Counted from the stretch's first letter, positions 17,254 through 26,197 are shown. The stretch: 64,000 nt of DNA from RDYZ01 sp964518905 (GCA_964518905.1 CAZFJL010000016.1:1-64000); one strand, 5' to 3'. Made by a program: numbers and translations. Notes: generated by a model not told the origin, from the sequence alone.

Positions 17254-17481
17254 ATGCAGAAACGCACTCCCCTCGAAACGGCTCAACTCATGAGCCGCGC
17301 CGAAGAACTGATCTCCGCCGCGTCGAATCGCTACCGCATCACCGTGCAGGTGGCCAACCGTGCCAAACGTCGCCGGTATGAAGACTTTGAAAATCTCGAA
17401 GAATCGACGATGAAGCCCGTCATGCGGGCGATCGTCGAAATGTCCGACGAACTTACCCAGCCGGAAATCATCGGCGACTAG
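17254..17481 (+). CDS. rpoZ: DNA-directed RNA polymerase omega subunit
   Basis: A 75-residue protein of the normal cyanobacterial RpoZ length. The omega motif MSRAEELISAASNRYRITVQVANRAKRRRYE matches the conserved helix that wraps the C terminus of beta-prime and assists RNA polymerase assembly. The tail ESTMKPVMRAIVEMSDEL is also typical. A hairpin follows at 17627-17650 after a short array of 11-bp repeats. Confidence 0.95.
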   Translation: MQKRTPLETAQLMSRAEELISAASNRYRITVQVANRAKRRRYEDFENLEESTMKPVMRAIVEMSDELTQPEIIGD

Positions 17482-17550
17482 ACGGATCACTGGGCGGGCA
17501 AAGGTTAAGAACAACAAGAACGATCGTGGACTGAGTCCATTGAGCGATTA

Positions 17551-17594
17551 GTTCGCAATTCGTTCACAATTCGTTCGCAATCCGTTCACAATTT
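17551..17594. repeat. Four 11-bp tandem repeats downstream of rpoZ
   Basis: The units are GTTCGCAATTC, GTTCACAATTC, GTTCGCAATCC and GTTCACAATTT. G and A alternate at the fifth base from unit to unit. The array lies 70 bp after rpoZ and 115 bp before the next gene. The period equals one helical turn, so it could be a protein-binding array, or simply slippage. Confidence 0.8.
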
Positions 17595-17626
17595 TTGCCC
17601 CATCCTGATCTTGTTACTTCCGTACG

Positions 17627-17650
17627 AGAGGCGTTTCTGAGAACGCCTCT
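17627..17650 (+). terminator. Probable terminator between rpoZ and the next gene
   Basis: AGAGGCGTT (17627-17635) pairs perfectly with AACGCCTCT (17642-17650) over a 6-nt loop. It is followed by a weak T-rich tail (GCCTATTTTAATT), so efficiency is uncertain. Confidence 0.65.
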
Positions 17651-17709
17651 GCCTATTTTAATTGTCTTTAAGTTCAGTTCGCAGTCCTCGTTTTCCCAGG
17701 CATTCGCCC

Positions 17710-18468
17710 ATGTCCCGCTGGCTCAATCGCGTTATTACCTTCACTTGCACAATGGCGATCGTGACGCTACTCAGCGCCTTGATGCGATCCAATGCTGCAC
17801 CGACGATCGCTCTAGACTCAGCGGTTAACCTCAACCAACCCCAAGCCGATCGGATCGCGCAACTCATGATGCCGAACCGGCTGCAAATGCGCTATCGCAC
17901 CAACGACATGTGGCAACTGGTGTACGAAGCCATGCCAGACCTGCCGCTCGAAAATCAGTACACCAACATTAATACCGGCGAAATCGACGACGACTATACA
18001 CTGATGCGTCGCCTGATTCGCTACCACGTCTATGTCCAAAATCGTCCGCCTCTGTTTCGCCTAGATTGGAAATTAACCCTCGCGGATTACCTCACGGTGA
18101 GCGATCCCAACACGGGGCAAACCGTCAGTGCCAACGAGCGCATCAACTACAGCACCTATCCCGGTAACGATGTGCTGACCGGGTCGCCGGTCGATGCTGG
18201 CGGTGATGCATCTCAGCCCTTGTCAGTGCTCGATGGCGATCGCGCCGCGATCGCCAGCCTTACACCGGAACAGCGCGATCGACTCGTGGACGTCCTCACG
18301 CTGATCTTCAATCCGACCTATGCCGATGCCGTTGCCGCCCACGCCGCCACTGAAGCCGCCCAAAACCGTGCCGCCGATCCTGCATTGAACCCCAATAGCG
18401 GACGAGATCTGCCTCGCGCTCCTCAAGCGGGCGACGCGAACCTACTCATTCCCGGAAGTTCTCGCTAG
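17710..18468 (+). CDS. Secreted or membrane-anchored conserved protein of unknown function
   Basis: A 252-residue protein from ATG 17710. An N-terminal hydrophobic segment (VITFTCTMAIVTLLSALM) ends in a plausible signal-peptidase site (SNAAPT). The mature part starts with helical repeats (QADRIAQLMMPNRLQMRYRTNDMWQLVYEAMPDLPLENQY) and ends in a disordered Pro/Asn-rich tail. No catalytic motif is recognised. An upstream in-frame start at 17662 would place charged residues before the signal and is less likely. It probably acts in the periplasm or at the thylakoid lumen face. Confidence 0.72.
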   Translation: MSRWLNRVITFTCTMAIVTLLSALMRSNAAPTIALDSAVNLNQPQADRIAQLMMPNRLQMRYRTNDMWQLVYEAMPDLPLENQYTNINTGEIDDDYTLMRRLIRYHVYVQNRPPLFRLDWKLTLADYLTVSDPNTGQTVSANERINYSTYPGNDVLTGSPVDAGGDASQPLSVLDGDRAAIASLTPEQRDRLVDVLTLIFNPTYADAVAAHAATEAAQNRAADPALNPNSGRDLPRAPQAGDANLLIPGSSR

Positions 18469-18579
18469 GCTAGATTAGAGTTCTACTGCCGTTTGAGGTG
18501 ATGGAATCCATCGGCAGTGAATTGTTTGTGCTGATTTCGCTTTCGTATTCATTTCTTACCGAATGTTGTTTAAAAACCC

Positions 18580-20400
18580 GTGACCACACTTCGCGATCGC
18601 TACTTCGCCACGATTGACACCCTCGTCGAAATGACCCTCGCCGGTCGTGTGCGATCAAAAGAGCAAATTTATCGGCGCTTGGAACGCGATCTTGAGGCGG
18701 GTACGGGTGAAGTTTTTGAAGCGTGCTTGAGCGAACGTACGGCAGAGTTTGGGGCTGAATCTGGAACCAAAGCGGCGCGTAAAGTTCGGGCGACGACCAC
18801 GATCGCCAGTGAGTTCGATCGTTGGCAACAGGAGAATCGCGACAGTGGCGAGATCCAACGAGCCATCGCGGCGCTACGTCAGGCCGAACCCGGCGATCGT
18901 CTGGTCACACTCATGCGATCGATCGATCCCAATCGGGAACATGCTTGGAATGTGCCTCAAATCGAACAGTTCGCCCAACAGCTCACGAATGAACTCTCCG
19001 CCAGCGCTGACAACCCCCAGCAGCTCATCCAACTTGGCGCAGGGTTAATCGACGGCCTGAAATCCTATCGTGAACTTGAAAGCGTCATCGTCAGTTGGAT
19101 TTACGATCGCGCGACCAAAAATATCGGGTTTGATGAGGCGAAACCCCGCGTTAGCCCTTGGGCGACCTGGGCCAAGCAAAGCTCTAGCCAGATCCTCACC
19201 GAACTATTCCAAACGATTGATTACGGGGAGTCCGTGCTGGACTTAATCGCGCAGTGTCGTGATCTCGATGATCGCACCTGGGTTGAGCTGGCGATCGTGC
19301 TTCAGGGACTCCAGCGCGGCCTCGTCGCCTGGTTCGATAAGCAGCCCTACAGCCTCGATATGGGAAAACAGGTTGCCAGTAGCGCCTTTCTCGTCTTTGG
19401 AGCCCTCTGGGGACAAATCGCCGAGGGCTTCGCGCGATCGAGCCGTATCGACCTCGCCGATGCCAGCTTTGCCATCTCGCTACAAATCTTGCGATCCTTT
19501 GCTCGCCGCGACACCTTTCCGCTCTACGGCGGTGTCTTCGCCTCCTTTGGTGGGGACTATCTGAGCGACACCCTGGACTATCTCGAACAGCCCCTTAAGC
19601 GTGTTCCTGGAACCCAGGAAAAAGCGCGAATCTTAACCCTGCTGGGCTATTCCCAAACTGCGATCAGCGATTACGATCGCGCCACCGAATTCCACACCGA
19701 AGCCCTCGAAACCGCCCGCACAGCCGCCGATCGTCCCTGCGAAGTCGCCAACCTCAACCACCTCAGCCGCCTCAGCGCCACTCAGCGCCACTACCAAGAC
19801 GCGATCGATCACGGCCAACGCGCCCTAATCACCGCCCGACAAACCGGCGATCGCCTCGGGGAAGCCAACGCCCTCGTCAACCTGGGCTACAGCCAGGTGT
19901 TACGTCAACAGCAAACCGAGCGACCCGACACCGACATTTATGAACAGGCGATCGCCTACCTGCATGACGGCCTCGATCGCGCCGAAAAACTCAACGATCG
20001 CCAAAGTCTCGCCCTCGGTTGCTACAGCTTGGGCGTCGCTTTCGTCACCGTCGCCCAACCACGCCGCGCCATCACCGCACTCACCCGTGGTCTGGCCTTT
20101 GCCCACGAATCCGGCGATCTCTATCTCCAGGGCAAACATCTACTCTTCCTCGCCGAAGCCCACTACGCCCTCGACGACTTCAGCACCGCGATCGCCACCG
20201 CCAGCGTCGCCGCCTTTTCCCTAGAGCGCATCGACGCGCGGGAATGGCGACAGGCAGCGGGTCTACTCTCCGCCCTGCGTGGTCGTCTAGGTATCGATGA
20301 ATTTACGGCCATGCTTCAGCACCGTCGTGGGCAAATCGTCCCCGCCATTGGCGTCGAAGGCTACGAATCTATTAATGAACTGATCGATCGCGCTTGCTAA
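18580..20400 (+). CDS. TPR-containing protein, cyanobacterial
   Basis: A 606-residue protein from GTG 18580. The N-terminal half (to about 330) is helical with no recognised domain. The C-terminal half has tandem TPR/Sel1-like units: ILTLLGYSQTAISDYDRATEFHTEALETA, HLSRLSATQRHYQDAIDHGQRALITARQTGDRLGEANALVNLGYSQ, and SLGVAFVTVAQPRRAITALTRGLAFA. This suggests a scaffold or regulator in the style of LGN/Rapsyn-type TPRs. It overlaps by 7 bp the reading frame upstream of the CNNM gene and is probably co-transcribed with it. No signal peptide, so it is cytoplasmic. Confidence 0.82.
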   Translation: MTTLRDRYFATIDTLVEMTLAGRVRSKEQIYRRLERDLEAGTGEVFEACLSERTAEFGAESGTKAARKVRATTTIASEFDRWQQENRDSGEIQRAIAALRQAEPGDRLVTLMRSIDPNREHAWNVPQIEQFAQQLTNELSASADNPQQLIQLGAGLIDGLKSYRELESVIVSWIYDRATKNIGFDEAKPRVSPWATWAKQSSSQILTELFQTIDYGESVLDLIAQCRDLDDRTWVELAIVLQGLQRGLVAWFDKQPYSLDMGKQVASSAFLVFGALWGQIAEGFARSSRIDLADASFAISLQILRSFARRDTFPLYGGVFASFGGDYLSDTLDYLEQPLKRVPGTQEKARILTLLGYSQTAISDYDRATEFHTEALETARTAADRPCEVANLNHLSRLSATQRHYQDAIDHGQRALITARQTGDRLGEANALVNLGYSQVLRQQQTERPDTDIYEQAIAYLHDGLDRAEKLNDRQSLALGCYSLGVAFVTVAQPRRAITALTRGLAFAHESGDLYLQGKHLLFLAEAHYALDDFSTAIATASVAAFSLERIDAREWRQAAGLLSALRGRLGIDEFTAMLQHRRGQIVPAIGVEGYESINELIDRAC

Positions 20401-20474
20401 CCACCGCGATTCATCGTGATTTAACATCTGTCTCTCATCACCGATCATCACCGACTGAACGTCCTCCTACCCCG

Positions 20475-21566
20475 ATGAACCTAATTGCCGCCGCCGAAGT
20501 CGCGCCGCTACTCGGTAGCATTTGGCTAGATATCGCAACCTTAGCCCTGATGCTGATCCTGTCGGGCTTCTTCGCCGGATCAGAAACGGCCTTGACTGCC
20601 CTAGACAACATCAAGCTGCGATCACTAATTGACGAGAGCAAAGTTAGAAATCCCATTTTTGAGCTACTGCTCGTCAACCGCGCCCGTTTTATCATCACTC
20701 TCCTGGTCGGCAACACCCTCGTAAACAACTTTTCCGCCATTATCACCAGCAATCTGTTCTCCCTCTGGCTGGGCAATCGGGGTATCGGGATCGCCACCGC
20801 CGTCGTCACTTTCCTCGTCCTAACCTTCGGCGAGATTGTGCCAAAGTCCGTCGCGATCAATCACATCATGCCGATCTTTCGCGCAGTGATTCGCCCGATT
20901 TATTGGCTTTCTAGTTTACTAGAGCTCCTCGGGATCATTCGGCTATTTGAATTTTTGACGCACTTCGCATTACGTCAGGTGCGTACCCAAGCCGCTCAGG
21001 GCGAGTCAGTGCGGGATCTTCAAACGATGATTCAGCTCCTCGGCGGCAAGGGCAAGCTCGATATGCGCAAGCATAAGATGCTTAATAAAGCGCTGATGCT
21101 CGATCGGCTCAGTGCCAAAGATGTTGTCAAACCTCGCGTTGAGATGCGGACGATCGCCCATGACGCCACCCTGCAACAGCTCGTGGATCTTTCCTTAGCC
21201 ACAGGCTATTCCCGCGTCCCCGTCCAGGAAGAATCGAAAGATCGGATCGTCGGGATTGTCCATCTCAAACGCGCCCTGCGACGGCTACACGGCCAGCCAG
21301 AGGCGCAAACGGAGCTGGTTAGTCAAGTCATGTCCGCCCCGGTCTACGTGCCCGAAACCAAGCGCATTGCTGACCTACTGACGGAAATGATGCAGCGGCG
21401 TTTGCACATGGCGATCGTCGTCGATGAATATGGCGGCACAGTCGGTCTCGTGACGCTCGAAGATATCCTCGAAGAGCTCGTCGGCGAAATTTACGACGAG
21501 AGCGATCCGATCGGGCGTCACGTCAGCGGTGAAACACCTTTTCTCAAAGAGACACAGCGTACTTAG
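20475..21566 (+). CDS. CNNM/CorC-type membrane protein (DUF21 plus CBS pair)
   Basis: A 363-residue hemolysin-C-like membrane protein. The DUF21/CNNM domain (residues about 15-190) has hydrophobic helices including ALMLILSGFFAGSETALTAL and the conserved LTFGEIVPKS. Two CBS domains follow (MRTIAHDATLQQLVDLSLATGYSRVPV and VPETKRIADLLTEMMQRRLHMAIVVDEYGGTVGLVTLEDILEELVGEI). The usual C-terminal CorC_HlyC domain is missing, as in shorter members. The family exports Mg2+ or Co2+, with CBS domains sensing ATP. ATG 20475 is preferred over TTG 20394, which overlaps the upstream gene. Confidence 0.9.
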   Translation: MNLIAAAEVAPLLGSIWLDIATLALMLILSGFFAGSETALTALDNIKLRSLIDESKVRNPIFELLLVNRARFIITLLVGNTLVNNFSAIITSNLFSLWLGNRGIGIATAVVTFLVLTFGEIVPKSVAINHIMPIFRAVIRPIYWLSSLLELLGIIRLFEFLTHFALRQVRTQAAQGESVRDLQTMIQLLGGKGKLDMRKHKMLNKALMLDRLSAKDVVKPRVEMRTIAHDATLQQLVDLSLATGYSRVPVQEESKDRIVGIVHLKRALRRLHGQPEAQTELVSQVMSAPVYVPETKRIADLLTEMMQRRLHMAIVVDEYGGTVGLVTLEDILEELVGEIYDESDPIGRHVSGETPFLKETQRT

Positions 21567-21582
21567 TCCTTAAACATTTCGT

Positions 21583-21701
21583 TATAGCCAGTTCAAGAAA
21601 GAACAGAATAGGCTGACCTAGATCGTGTTGACCCAACGATCGCACTTCGACTCCGCTCAGTGCTCAGTGCTCATGTGTCGCTAATTGTTGAACCGGCCAT
21701 A
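21583..21701. repeat. MITE-like 119-bp element with the CACTTCGACTCCGC repeat at its centre
   Basis: TATAGCCAGTTCAA (21583-21596) and the complement of TATGGCCGGTTCAA (21688-21701) form imperfect terminal repeats (12/14). The middle holds the 24-bp unit at 21642-21665 that begins GCACTTCGACTCCGCTC and recurs at 38919-38942, followed by a partial duplication CAGTGCTC. The rest of the 395-bp gap between the CNNM and trxA stops (21567-21961) has no recognisable gene. Confidence 0.6.
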
Positions 21702-21961
21702 GCCCCAACGTTCTATTCATACGCCTAGCCACACAAAACGCTCGTCTCTCTTGCCTACCGCAGCGCTCCTAGGAGGGGCTAAACACCCCGTACTCCAAAC
21801 GTCTCACCCCGTGCAAACCACAGGGAAGACGACTGTCATACGAAGGATATCCTAGTTAAACTGCTGATGGCTGTAGAGCCGAGCGTCTCAAGTGAGTATC
21901 TAAAAACGGTTTAAGTTCTCAGACTATTTTGAAAATCAGGAGTGAGTCTCCGTTATCCTAG

Positions 21962-22303
21962 CTAGCTAGCCGGTGCATCGCCGATATACTTCTCAAGCGT
22001 GTTCGCTAGCGTTGCCTTCGGTACAGCACCGACAACCATATCCACACGTTGGCCATCTTTAAAGACCATCAGCGTGGGAATGCTGCGAATACCGTACTGA
22101 CTCGCAATGTTAGGGTTCTCATCGGTATTGAGCTTGACAACCTTGACTTGACCAACGTACTGACCGGCAATTTCTTCAACAACGGGGCCGACCATCCGGC
22201 AAGGGCCACACCAAGGAGCCCAAAAATCAACGAGTACCGGAAGGTCTGAGTCCAGTACTTCTTGCTTAAACGTGCTGTCGGAAACTTCTGCTGTTGCTGA
22301 CAT
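21962..22303 (-). CDS. trxA: Thioredoxin
   Basis: A 113-residue m-type thioredoxin with the active site FWAPWCGPCRM (Cys32/Cys35), the cis-Pro in SIPTLMVF, and the buried Asp in VLVDFWAP. It is reduced by ferredoxin- or NADPH-dependent reductase and regulates Calvin-cycle and peroxiredoxin targets. The slightly extended N terminus (MSATAEVSDSTF) is typical of cyanobacterial TrxA. It lies downstream of psbO on the same strand, but a strong terminator lies between them, so it likely has its own promoter at 22304-22440. Confidence 0.97.
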   Translation of the reverse strand: MSATAEVSDSTFKQEVLDSDLPVLVDFWAPWCGPCRMVGPVVEEIAGQYVGQVKVVKLNTDENPNIASQYGIRSIPTLMVFKDGQRVDMVVGAVPKATLANTLEKYIGDAPAS

Positions 22304-22442
22304 GTGCTTGAAATCCCTAATAAAACGAGCGTTCTATCCGCTTTTAGTACAGATTCTAACATAGGCAACTTGCGGCCTTCTGCGATCGCCATCTATACAT
22401 TTCGTATTGCCTCGCCTTGCCGCGATCGGGCTGAATCAAGAC

Positions 22443-22486
22443 AAAAAAGGAAGCGACAACCACGCCATGATGATTGTCGCTTCCTT
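22443..22486 (-). terminator. Rho-independent terminator of psbO
   Basis: On the minus strand AAGGAAGCGACAA pairs perfectly with TTGTCGCTTCCTT (13 bp) across a 14-nt loop and is followed by six T (the A-run at 22443-22448 on the plus strand). It lies 117 bp after the psbO stop, leaving an unusually long 3' untranslated region. Confidence 0.92.
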
Positions 22487-22602
22487 AGCATCAACTACGG
22501 TCAGTGTGGCTCAACACGCCACGGGCGTGGGAGTCACGCACGAAAGCGACGAGGTAATTCGTTGATTTCATCAGCAAAGACCTCAGCGCCAACCGCGTGA
22601 AC

Positions 22603-23433
22603 TTAGCTCGCAGCTTCGATGCGACCGTAGAACACACCACGCAGCTTCACTTCTTCGGGGTCCTGAGCACCCAGATCGGTGTCAGACGGCTGAAGTGCTT
22701 CAAACACGCCAGCAACTTCTCCGGTTTCGCTGTTGACCTGCGAGATTTGCAGCTCCATTTCACCCGACAGAACGTCAGTGCGCTTCACGTTTTCACGAAT
22801 AATTTCATCGTTATCCGTTGCCGGTAGAGCCACCGCGTTGTCATAACCAGTCGCTTCACCGCGACCCTTGGGATCAAGGAACGTTGCACCACGGTAGGAC
22901 GGGACGCGATAGGAACCGCGCAGGTCTGTCGAGGTGTTGATGTTGGTTTGACCCGGCGGGGTGGTCGCTTCGAGGTCTTTAATCGTGAACAGCATCGGAA
23001 CCTGTTCACCACCTGGAAGCTGGACGGTAATCGCCTGGAAGTCGATGCCGAATTTTTCCTTAAAGGTAACGACGCCTGCATCGTTGATACCCAGATCGCC
23101 GGTGATTTGCTCCAGCGAGGAGGTATAGCGCGTGAGAGCACGGCCACCGATAAACTCAGCTTTTTGGCGCTTATTGACGGGCTCTTCTTTGACGAAGTAG
23201 CTGGTCGGCTGTAGGCAAAGATCGGTCAGGATGTAAGGCGACCCCGGAGCGAGATCAAACGTGCCGCGAGCTGTCTCGGGCAGACGGGGGCAGCTATTGG
23301 CTAGACCCGTGTTAACAATTTGTTTGTAGGTGAAGGGTTGGTCGCTCAGTAGACTAATTTCTTCGCCGCCGCAGGCTGTCAAGACACTGAGGCATATTGC
23401 AGCAAGTGCCGCTACTAATGCGCGATATCTCAT
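22603..23433 (-). CDS. psbO: Photosystem II manganese-stabilising protein
   Basis: PsbO, the 33-kDa extrinsic lumenal subunit that stabilises the Mn4CaO5 cluster. 276 residues. The signal sequence ends in a lipobox-like LTAC (Cys21). The mature protein shows the N-terminal FTYKQIVNTGLANSCPRL and LTDLCLQPTSYFVKEEP with the two cysteines that form the PsbO disulfide. Downstream are FKEKFGIDFQAITVQLPGGEQVPMLFTIKDL, SYRGATFLDPKGRGEATGYDNAVALPA and the C-terminal LRGVFYGRIE. It is full length. The 421-bp upstream region should hold its promoter. Confidence 0.98.
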   Translation of the reverse strand: MRYRALVAALAAICLSVLTACGGEEISLLSDQPFTYKQIVNTGLANSCPRLPETARGTFDLAPGSPYILTDLCLQPTSYFVKEEPVNKRQKAEFIGGRALTRYTSSLEQITGDLGINDAGVVTFKEKFGIDFQAITVQLPGGEQVPMLFTIKDLEATTPPGQTNINTSTDLRGSYRVPSYRGATFLDPKGRGEATGYDNAVALPATDNDEIIRENVKRTDVLSGEMELQISQVNSETGEVAGVFEALQPSDTDLGAQDPEEVKLRGVFYGRIEAAS

Positions 23434-23854
23434 GGTTATTCTTTTTACGATTCTGTATAAATCCAGTTATGCGCTGCTTTATAAAAAATGCTCGAAGGCG
23501 CAAGCTTTGGTTGTCTATGGCCGTTTGAGGCGGCGGACGTACCGAATTGAGAATACCAGGACGTGCGACCCTCGATCGACGCTAATCGCCTTGAAATCCG
23601 TTAAGTTTTGCGAACATCCGGCTCCCAAACGTCTCAAAAACATTCCGACAACACCCCGAACAAAATTTGGATTGGACAGGGTCTCCCTGAGCTTGAGGTA
23701 TCCGCCGTTAATACGTCAAAAATGTGCTGGTTATCAGTGAGATTACGTTCTTGATGAACAAAAGCGATCGCGGTGTCGGATAATAGCCCCTAGCAGATTT
23801 GTTCTGCGGCTCTGTTTCCGGACTTCTTTAAATTTTGACCTTAGGCGATCGACG
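23434..23854. other. 421-bp divergent intergenic region between psbO and the carbonic anhydrase
   Basis: Both flanking genes point outward, so both promoters lie here. On the minus strand TTATAC about 25-30 bases before the psbO start is a possible -10 element, without a good -35. No small gene or repeat was recognised; a short open frame across 23330-23740 is a shadow with no support. Confidence 0.4.
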
Positions 23855-24604
23855 GTGAAGAAACTAATTCGTGGGCTAGATAAATTCAAGCAGAGCTATG
23901 TTGCGACGCATTACGATTTGCTCGAACAGCTTTCTCACGGGCAAAAGCCCCGTGTGCTCTTTATCTGTTGCTCCGATTCGCGCGTTGATCCCACGCTCAT
24001 CACCCAAACCGAAGTCGGCGAGCTGTTCGTGATTCGGAATGCGGGCAATATCATCCCCCCTTACGGTGCGGCCAATGGCGGCGAGGGCGGTACGCTGGAG
24101 TATGCGCTCCAGGCGCTTGACATCCGCCAGGTGATCGTCTGCGGCCATTCTCACTGTGGCGCGATGAAGGGGCTGCTCAAGCTCAATAAGCTCCAAGCCG
24201 ATATGCCGCTGGTCTATGACTGGCTCAAGCACGCAGAATCCACCCGCCGTCTGGTGCGCGATACCTATCCCCACTGTCAGGGCGATGAGCTAGTCGAGAC
24301 GCTGGTGGCGGAAAATGTGCTGGTGCAAATCGACAATCTGAAGACGTATCCGGTGGTACGATCGCGGCTGCACCAAGGCAAGCTCAAAATCTACGGCTGG
24401 ATTTATAACATCGAAAATGGCGAAGTTTTGGCCTACGACGAGGCGACGCATTCTTACATCAAGCCGGACTATCGGTCTATCGCAGAGAGCGTTTTAGAAG
24501 ATCGTGAACCCGTCGAGGGCTGCCCGATTCCCCAGGCAATATCTCAGACGTCGGGCATACAAGATTGGTATGGTGAAGCAGATACCTTCTCTGTCAGCGG
24601 TTAA
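23855..24604 (+). CDS. ccaA: Beta-carbonic anhydrase, CcaA/IcfA type
   Basis: A 249-residue beta-class carbonic anhydrase converting bicarbonate to CO2. Zinc ligands are Cys39 (FICCSDSRVDP), His98 and Cys101 (VCGHSHCGAMKG); the catalytic dyad Asp41/Arg43 is present. The length and C-terminal extension after residue 190 (EDREPVEGCPIPQAISQTSG) fit the plant/cyanobacterial CcaA group located in beta-carboxysomes, though shorter than Synechocystis CcaA from memory. It starts with GTG 23855. lptC begins only 5 bp after the stop, so they are probably co-transcribed. ccmO lies 2.2 kb downstream. Confidence 0.9.
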   Translation: MKKLIRGLDKFKQSYVATHYDLLEQLSHGQKPRVLFICCSDSRVDPTLITQTEVGELFVIRNAGNIIPPYGAANGGEGGTLEYALQALDIRQVIVCGHSHCGAMKGLLKLNKLQADMPLVYDWLKHAESTRRLVRDTYPHCQGDELVETLVAENVLVQIDNLKTYPVVRSRLHQGKLKIYGWIYNIENGEVLAYDEATHSYIKPDYRSIAESVLEDREPVEGCPIPQAISQTSGIQDWYGEADTFSVSG

Positions 24605-24609
24605 CACCA

Positions 24610-25779
24610 GTGGTTAGTAACGAGCGGTTAATCCGATCCTCGATCGGCTGGATCAGTCTTTTTGGTCTGCTTTTTTCGCTGTCCAGTTGTAGCCGCCGCC
24701 CCGAGGAAGCACCGAGCGATCGCCAAGCTAAGTCCGCTCGCAATTTTGATCCGGCGCTCACGTTTAACGACGTCACGTTGGAGCAAATCGATCGAGATGG
24801 CAAAAAACGCTGGTCGCTGGTTGCCCAGCGTGTGACCTACAGCAAAGACCGAAAAGTTGCGAAGGCCTCGAATCTTACGGGAAAACTGTACAACGATGGG
24901 GAGTATGCCTATGACGCGAAAGCGAGTGAGGGCGTTTTATCGCAAAATGGCGATCGCATCGTATTGACGGGCGAAATTGAAGTCGTTGATCGCAAGGATG
25001 GGACGGTCTTTTCGGCGGATGAGGTGGAATGGTTGCCCGATGATGATCGCATGATCTTTAAGGACAATGTTAGCGCTGTGCATGAGGATGGCAGTCTCGC
25101 CGCTCAGGCGGGTGAACTGTTGGAAGCCGATCGCGTGCTGAATCTGAGTGATGAGGTTTTAATCGAGACAAAAGATCCACGCATGACCCTCAGCGCCGAT
25201 CGCGGCACGTGGCAGATGGACGAGGAAATGATCTTGGCGGATGGCAATCTGATTGTTGAGCGCTACGAGGGTGAAGGAGAGGCGGCCACGGTGGTCGATC
25301 GCGGTAGTGCAACGAAGGGTAGCCTAGATCTCGGGGTCAAGCTTATTACCCTCGAAGGCAAAGCCCAGCTTGTCTTTAGCGATCCGCCCGTGAGTCTGGG
25401 CAGCGATCGTTTGCTATGGGATTTGCCCGGTCAGGTGCTCTCGTCGGAAGTGCCGCTGACGATTATTAATCGTGAGAATCAAGTCGCACTTTTGGGGCAG
25501 CGCGGCAAGTTTAATATTGCGGATGAAGTGCTGGAGCTGACCGGTGGGATTGAGGCGCTAGCGAGTGCGAATCAATCGCGTATGACGGCGGATAATCTGA
25601 CCTGGTTTGTGGCGACGCAGACATTTAATGCTGTGGGGAACGTGGTTTATCGTCAAACGGAGCCGCAATTTGTGCTGTATGGCCCCCAGGCTGAGGGCAA
25701 GCTAGAGGACGAAACCTTTGTGGTGACGGGGGGAGATGTGGTCACGGAAATTACTCCAGATGGTGATTTTGGGTTTTAG
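24610..25779 (+). CDS. lptC: Lipopolysaccharide-export protein LptC
   Basis: A 389-residue LptC-family protein that carries lipopolysaccharide across the periplasm between LptB2FG and LptA. The N terminus has a hydrophobic helix ending in the lipobox-like FSLSSCSRR. The body is a long beta-jellyroll of repeated strands (YAYDAKASEGVLSQNGDRIVLTGEIEVVDRKDGTVFSADEVEWLPDDDRMIF), about twice the length of E. coli LptC and as expected for the cyanobacterial form, which may also do the job of LptA. GTG 24610 is the start, tightly coupled to the carbonic anhydrase gene. Confidence 0.88.
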   Translation: MVSNERLIRSSIGWISLFGLLFSLSSCSRRPEEAPSDRQAKSARNFDPALTFNDVTLEQIDRDGKKRWSLVAQRVTYSKDRKVAKASNLTGKLYNDGEYAYDAKASEGVLSQNGDRIVLTGEIEVVDRKDGTVFSADEVEWLPDDDRMIFKDNVSAVHEDGSLAAQAGELLEADRVLNLSDEVLIETKDPRMTLSADRGTWQMDEEMILADGNLIVERYEGEGEAATVVDRGSATKGSLDLGVKLITLEGKAQLVFSDPPVSLGSDRLLWDLPGQVLSSEVPLTIINRENQVALLGQRGKFNIADEVLELTGGIEALASANQSRMTADNLTWFVATQTFNAVGNVVYRQTEPQFVLYGPQAEGKLEDETFVVTGGDVVTEITPDGDFGF

Positions 25780-25986
25780 GTTTGAGTACGATCGTCGTTG
25801 GGGTCGGCTTAATCAAGCTCAATTCGGTGAATTTGCATCGATGGGATCACGAGAAACCGCGATCGATCTTAAAAAATCGCAAAGTTAAGCGACGATTTCG
25901 GGAACTCCCGGCTACGGTTAGGAAATTGATGCGCCACTATAGACGTAGCGATCGCCCCTCAGAATTCCTTCAACATCCCAAAACCT

Positions 25987-26082
25987 ATGTCTACTCACGA
26001 TTTATTGATGCTTGCTCTGCTGCTGTCTCCGGGCTTGCTGCTCTCAACCCTGATTATTGGCGCATTTTCGGTCGGCGGTTAA
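25987..26082 (+). CDS. Candidate 31-residue single-helix membrane peptide
   Basis: ATG 25987 to TAA 26082 encodes MSTHDLLMLALLLSPGLLL followed by STLIIGAFSVGG. Almost the whole peptide is one transmembrane helix, like the small subunits of cyanobacterial photosynthetic and NDH-1 complexes, although I cannot match it to PetL/M/N/G, PsbX, PsaM or NdhP. It sits 207 bp after lptC, and a very strong terminator starts 33 bp after its stop, which fits a translated final cistron. There is no clear ribosome-binding site, so this is a candidate only. Confidence 0.45.
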   Translation: MSTHDLLMLALLLSPGLLLSTLIIGAFSVGG

Positions 26083-26114
26083 CGATCGCCATCGTCGCGA
26101 CCTTACCATCATGC

Positions 26115-26148
26115 AAAAAAACTCTGGCACTACAACCAGAGTTTTTTT
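26115..26148 (+). terminator. Strong rho-independent terminator, potentially bidirectional
   Basis: AAAAAAACTCTGG (26115-26127) pairs perfectly with CCAGAGTTTTTTT (26136-26148) over an 8-nt loop, with T7 on the plus strand and A7 on the other side. It closes the carbonic anhydrase-lptC-small peptide unit. Confidence 0.93.
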
Positions 26149-26197
26149 GATAGCTGACGATCGCTACGATCCAGCGCTCCGCCGTTCCCAAGACAGC

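Noticed and set aside
22443..22486. Possible small RNA or CRISPR-like repeat between trxA and psbO
   Set aside because: A single perfect hairpin followed by T6 on the minus strand; explained fully as the psbO terminator.
25782..26150. A 122-codon frame between lptC and the next gene
   Set aside because: It runs through the strong terminator at 26115-26148, has no conserved look, and overlaps the better 31-codon candidate in another frame.
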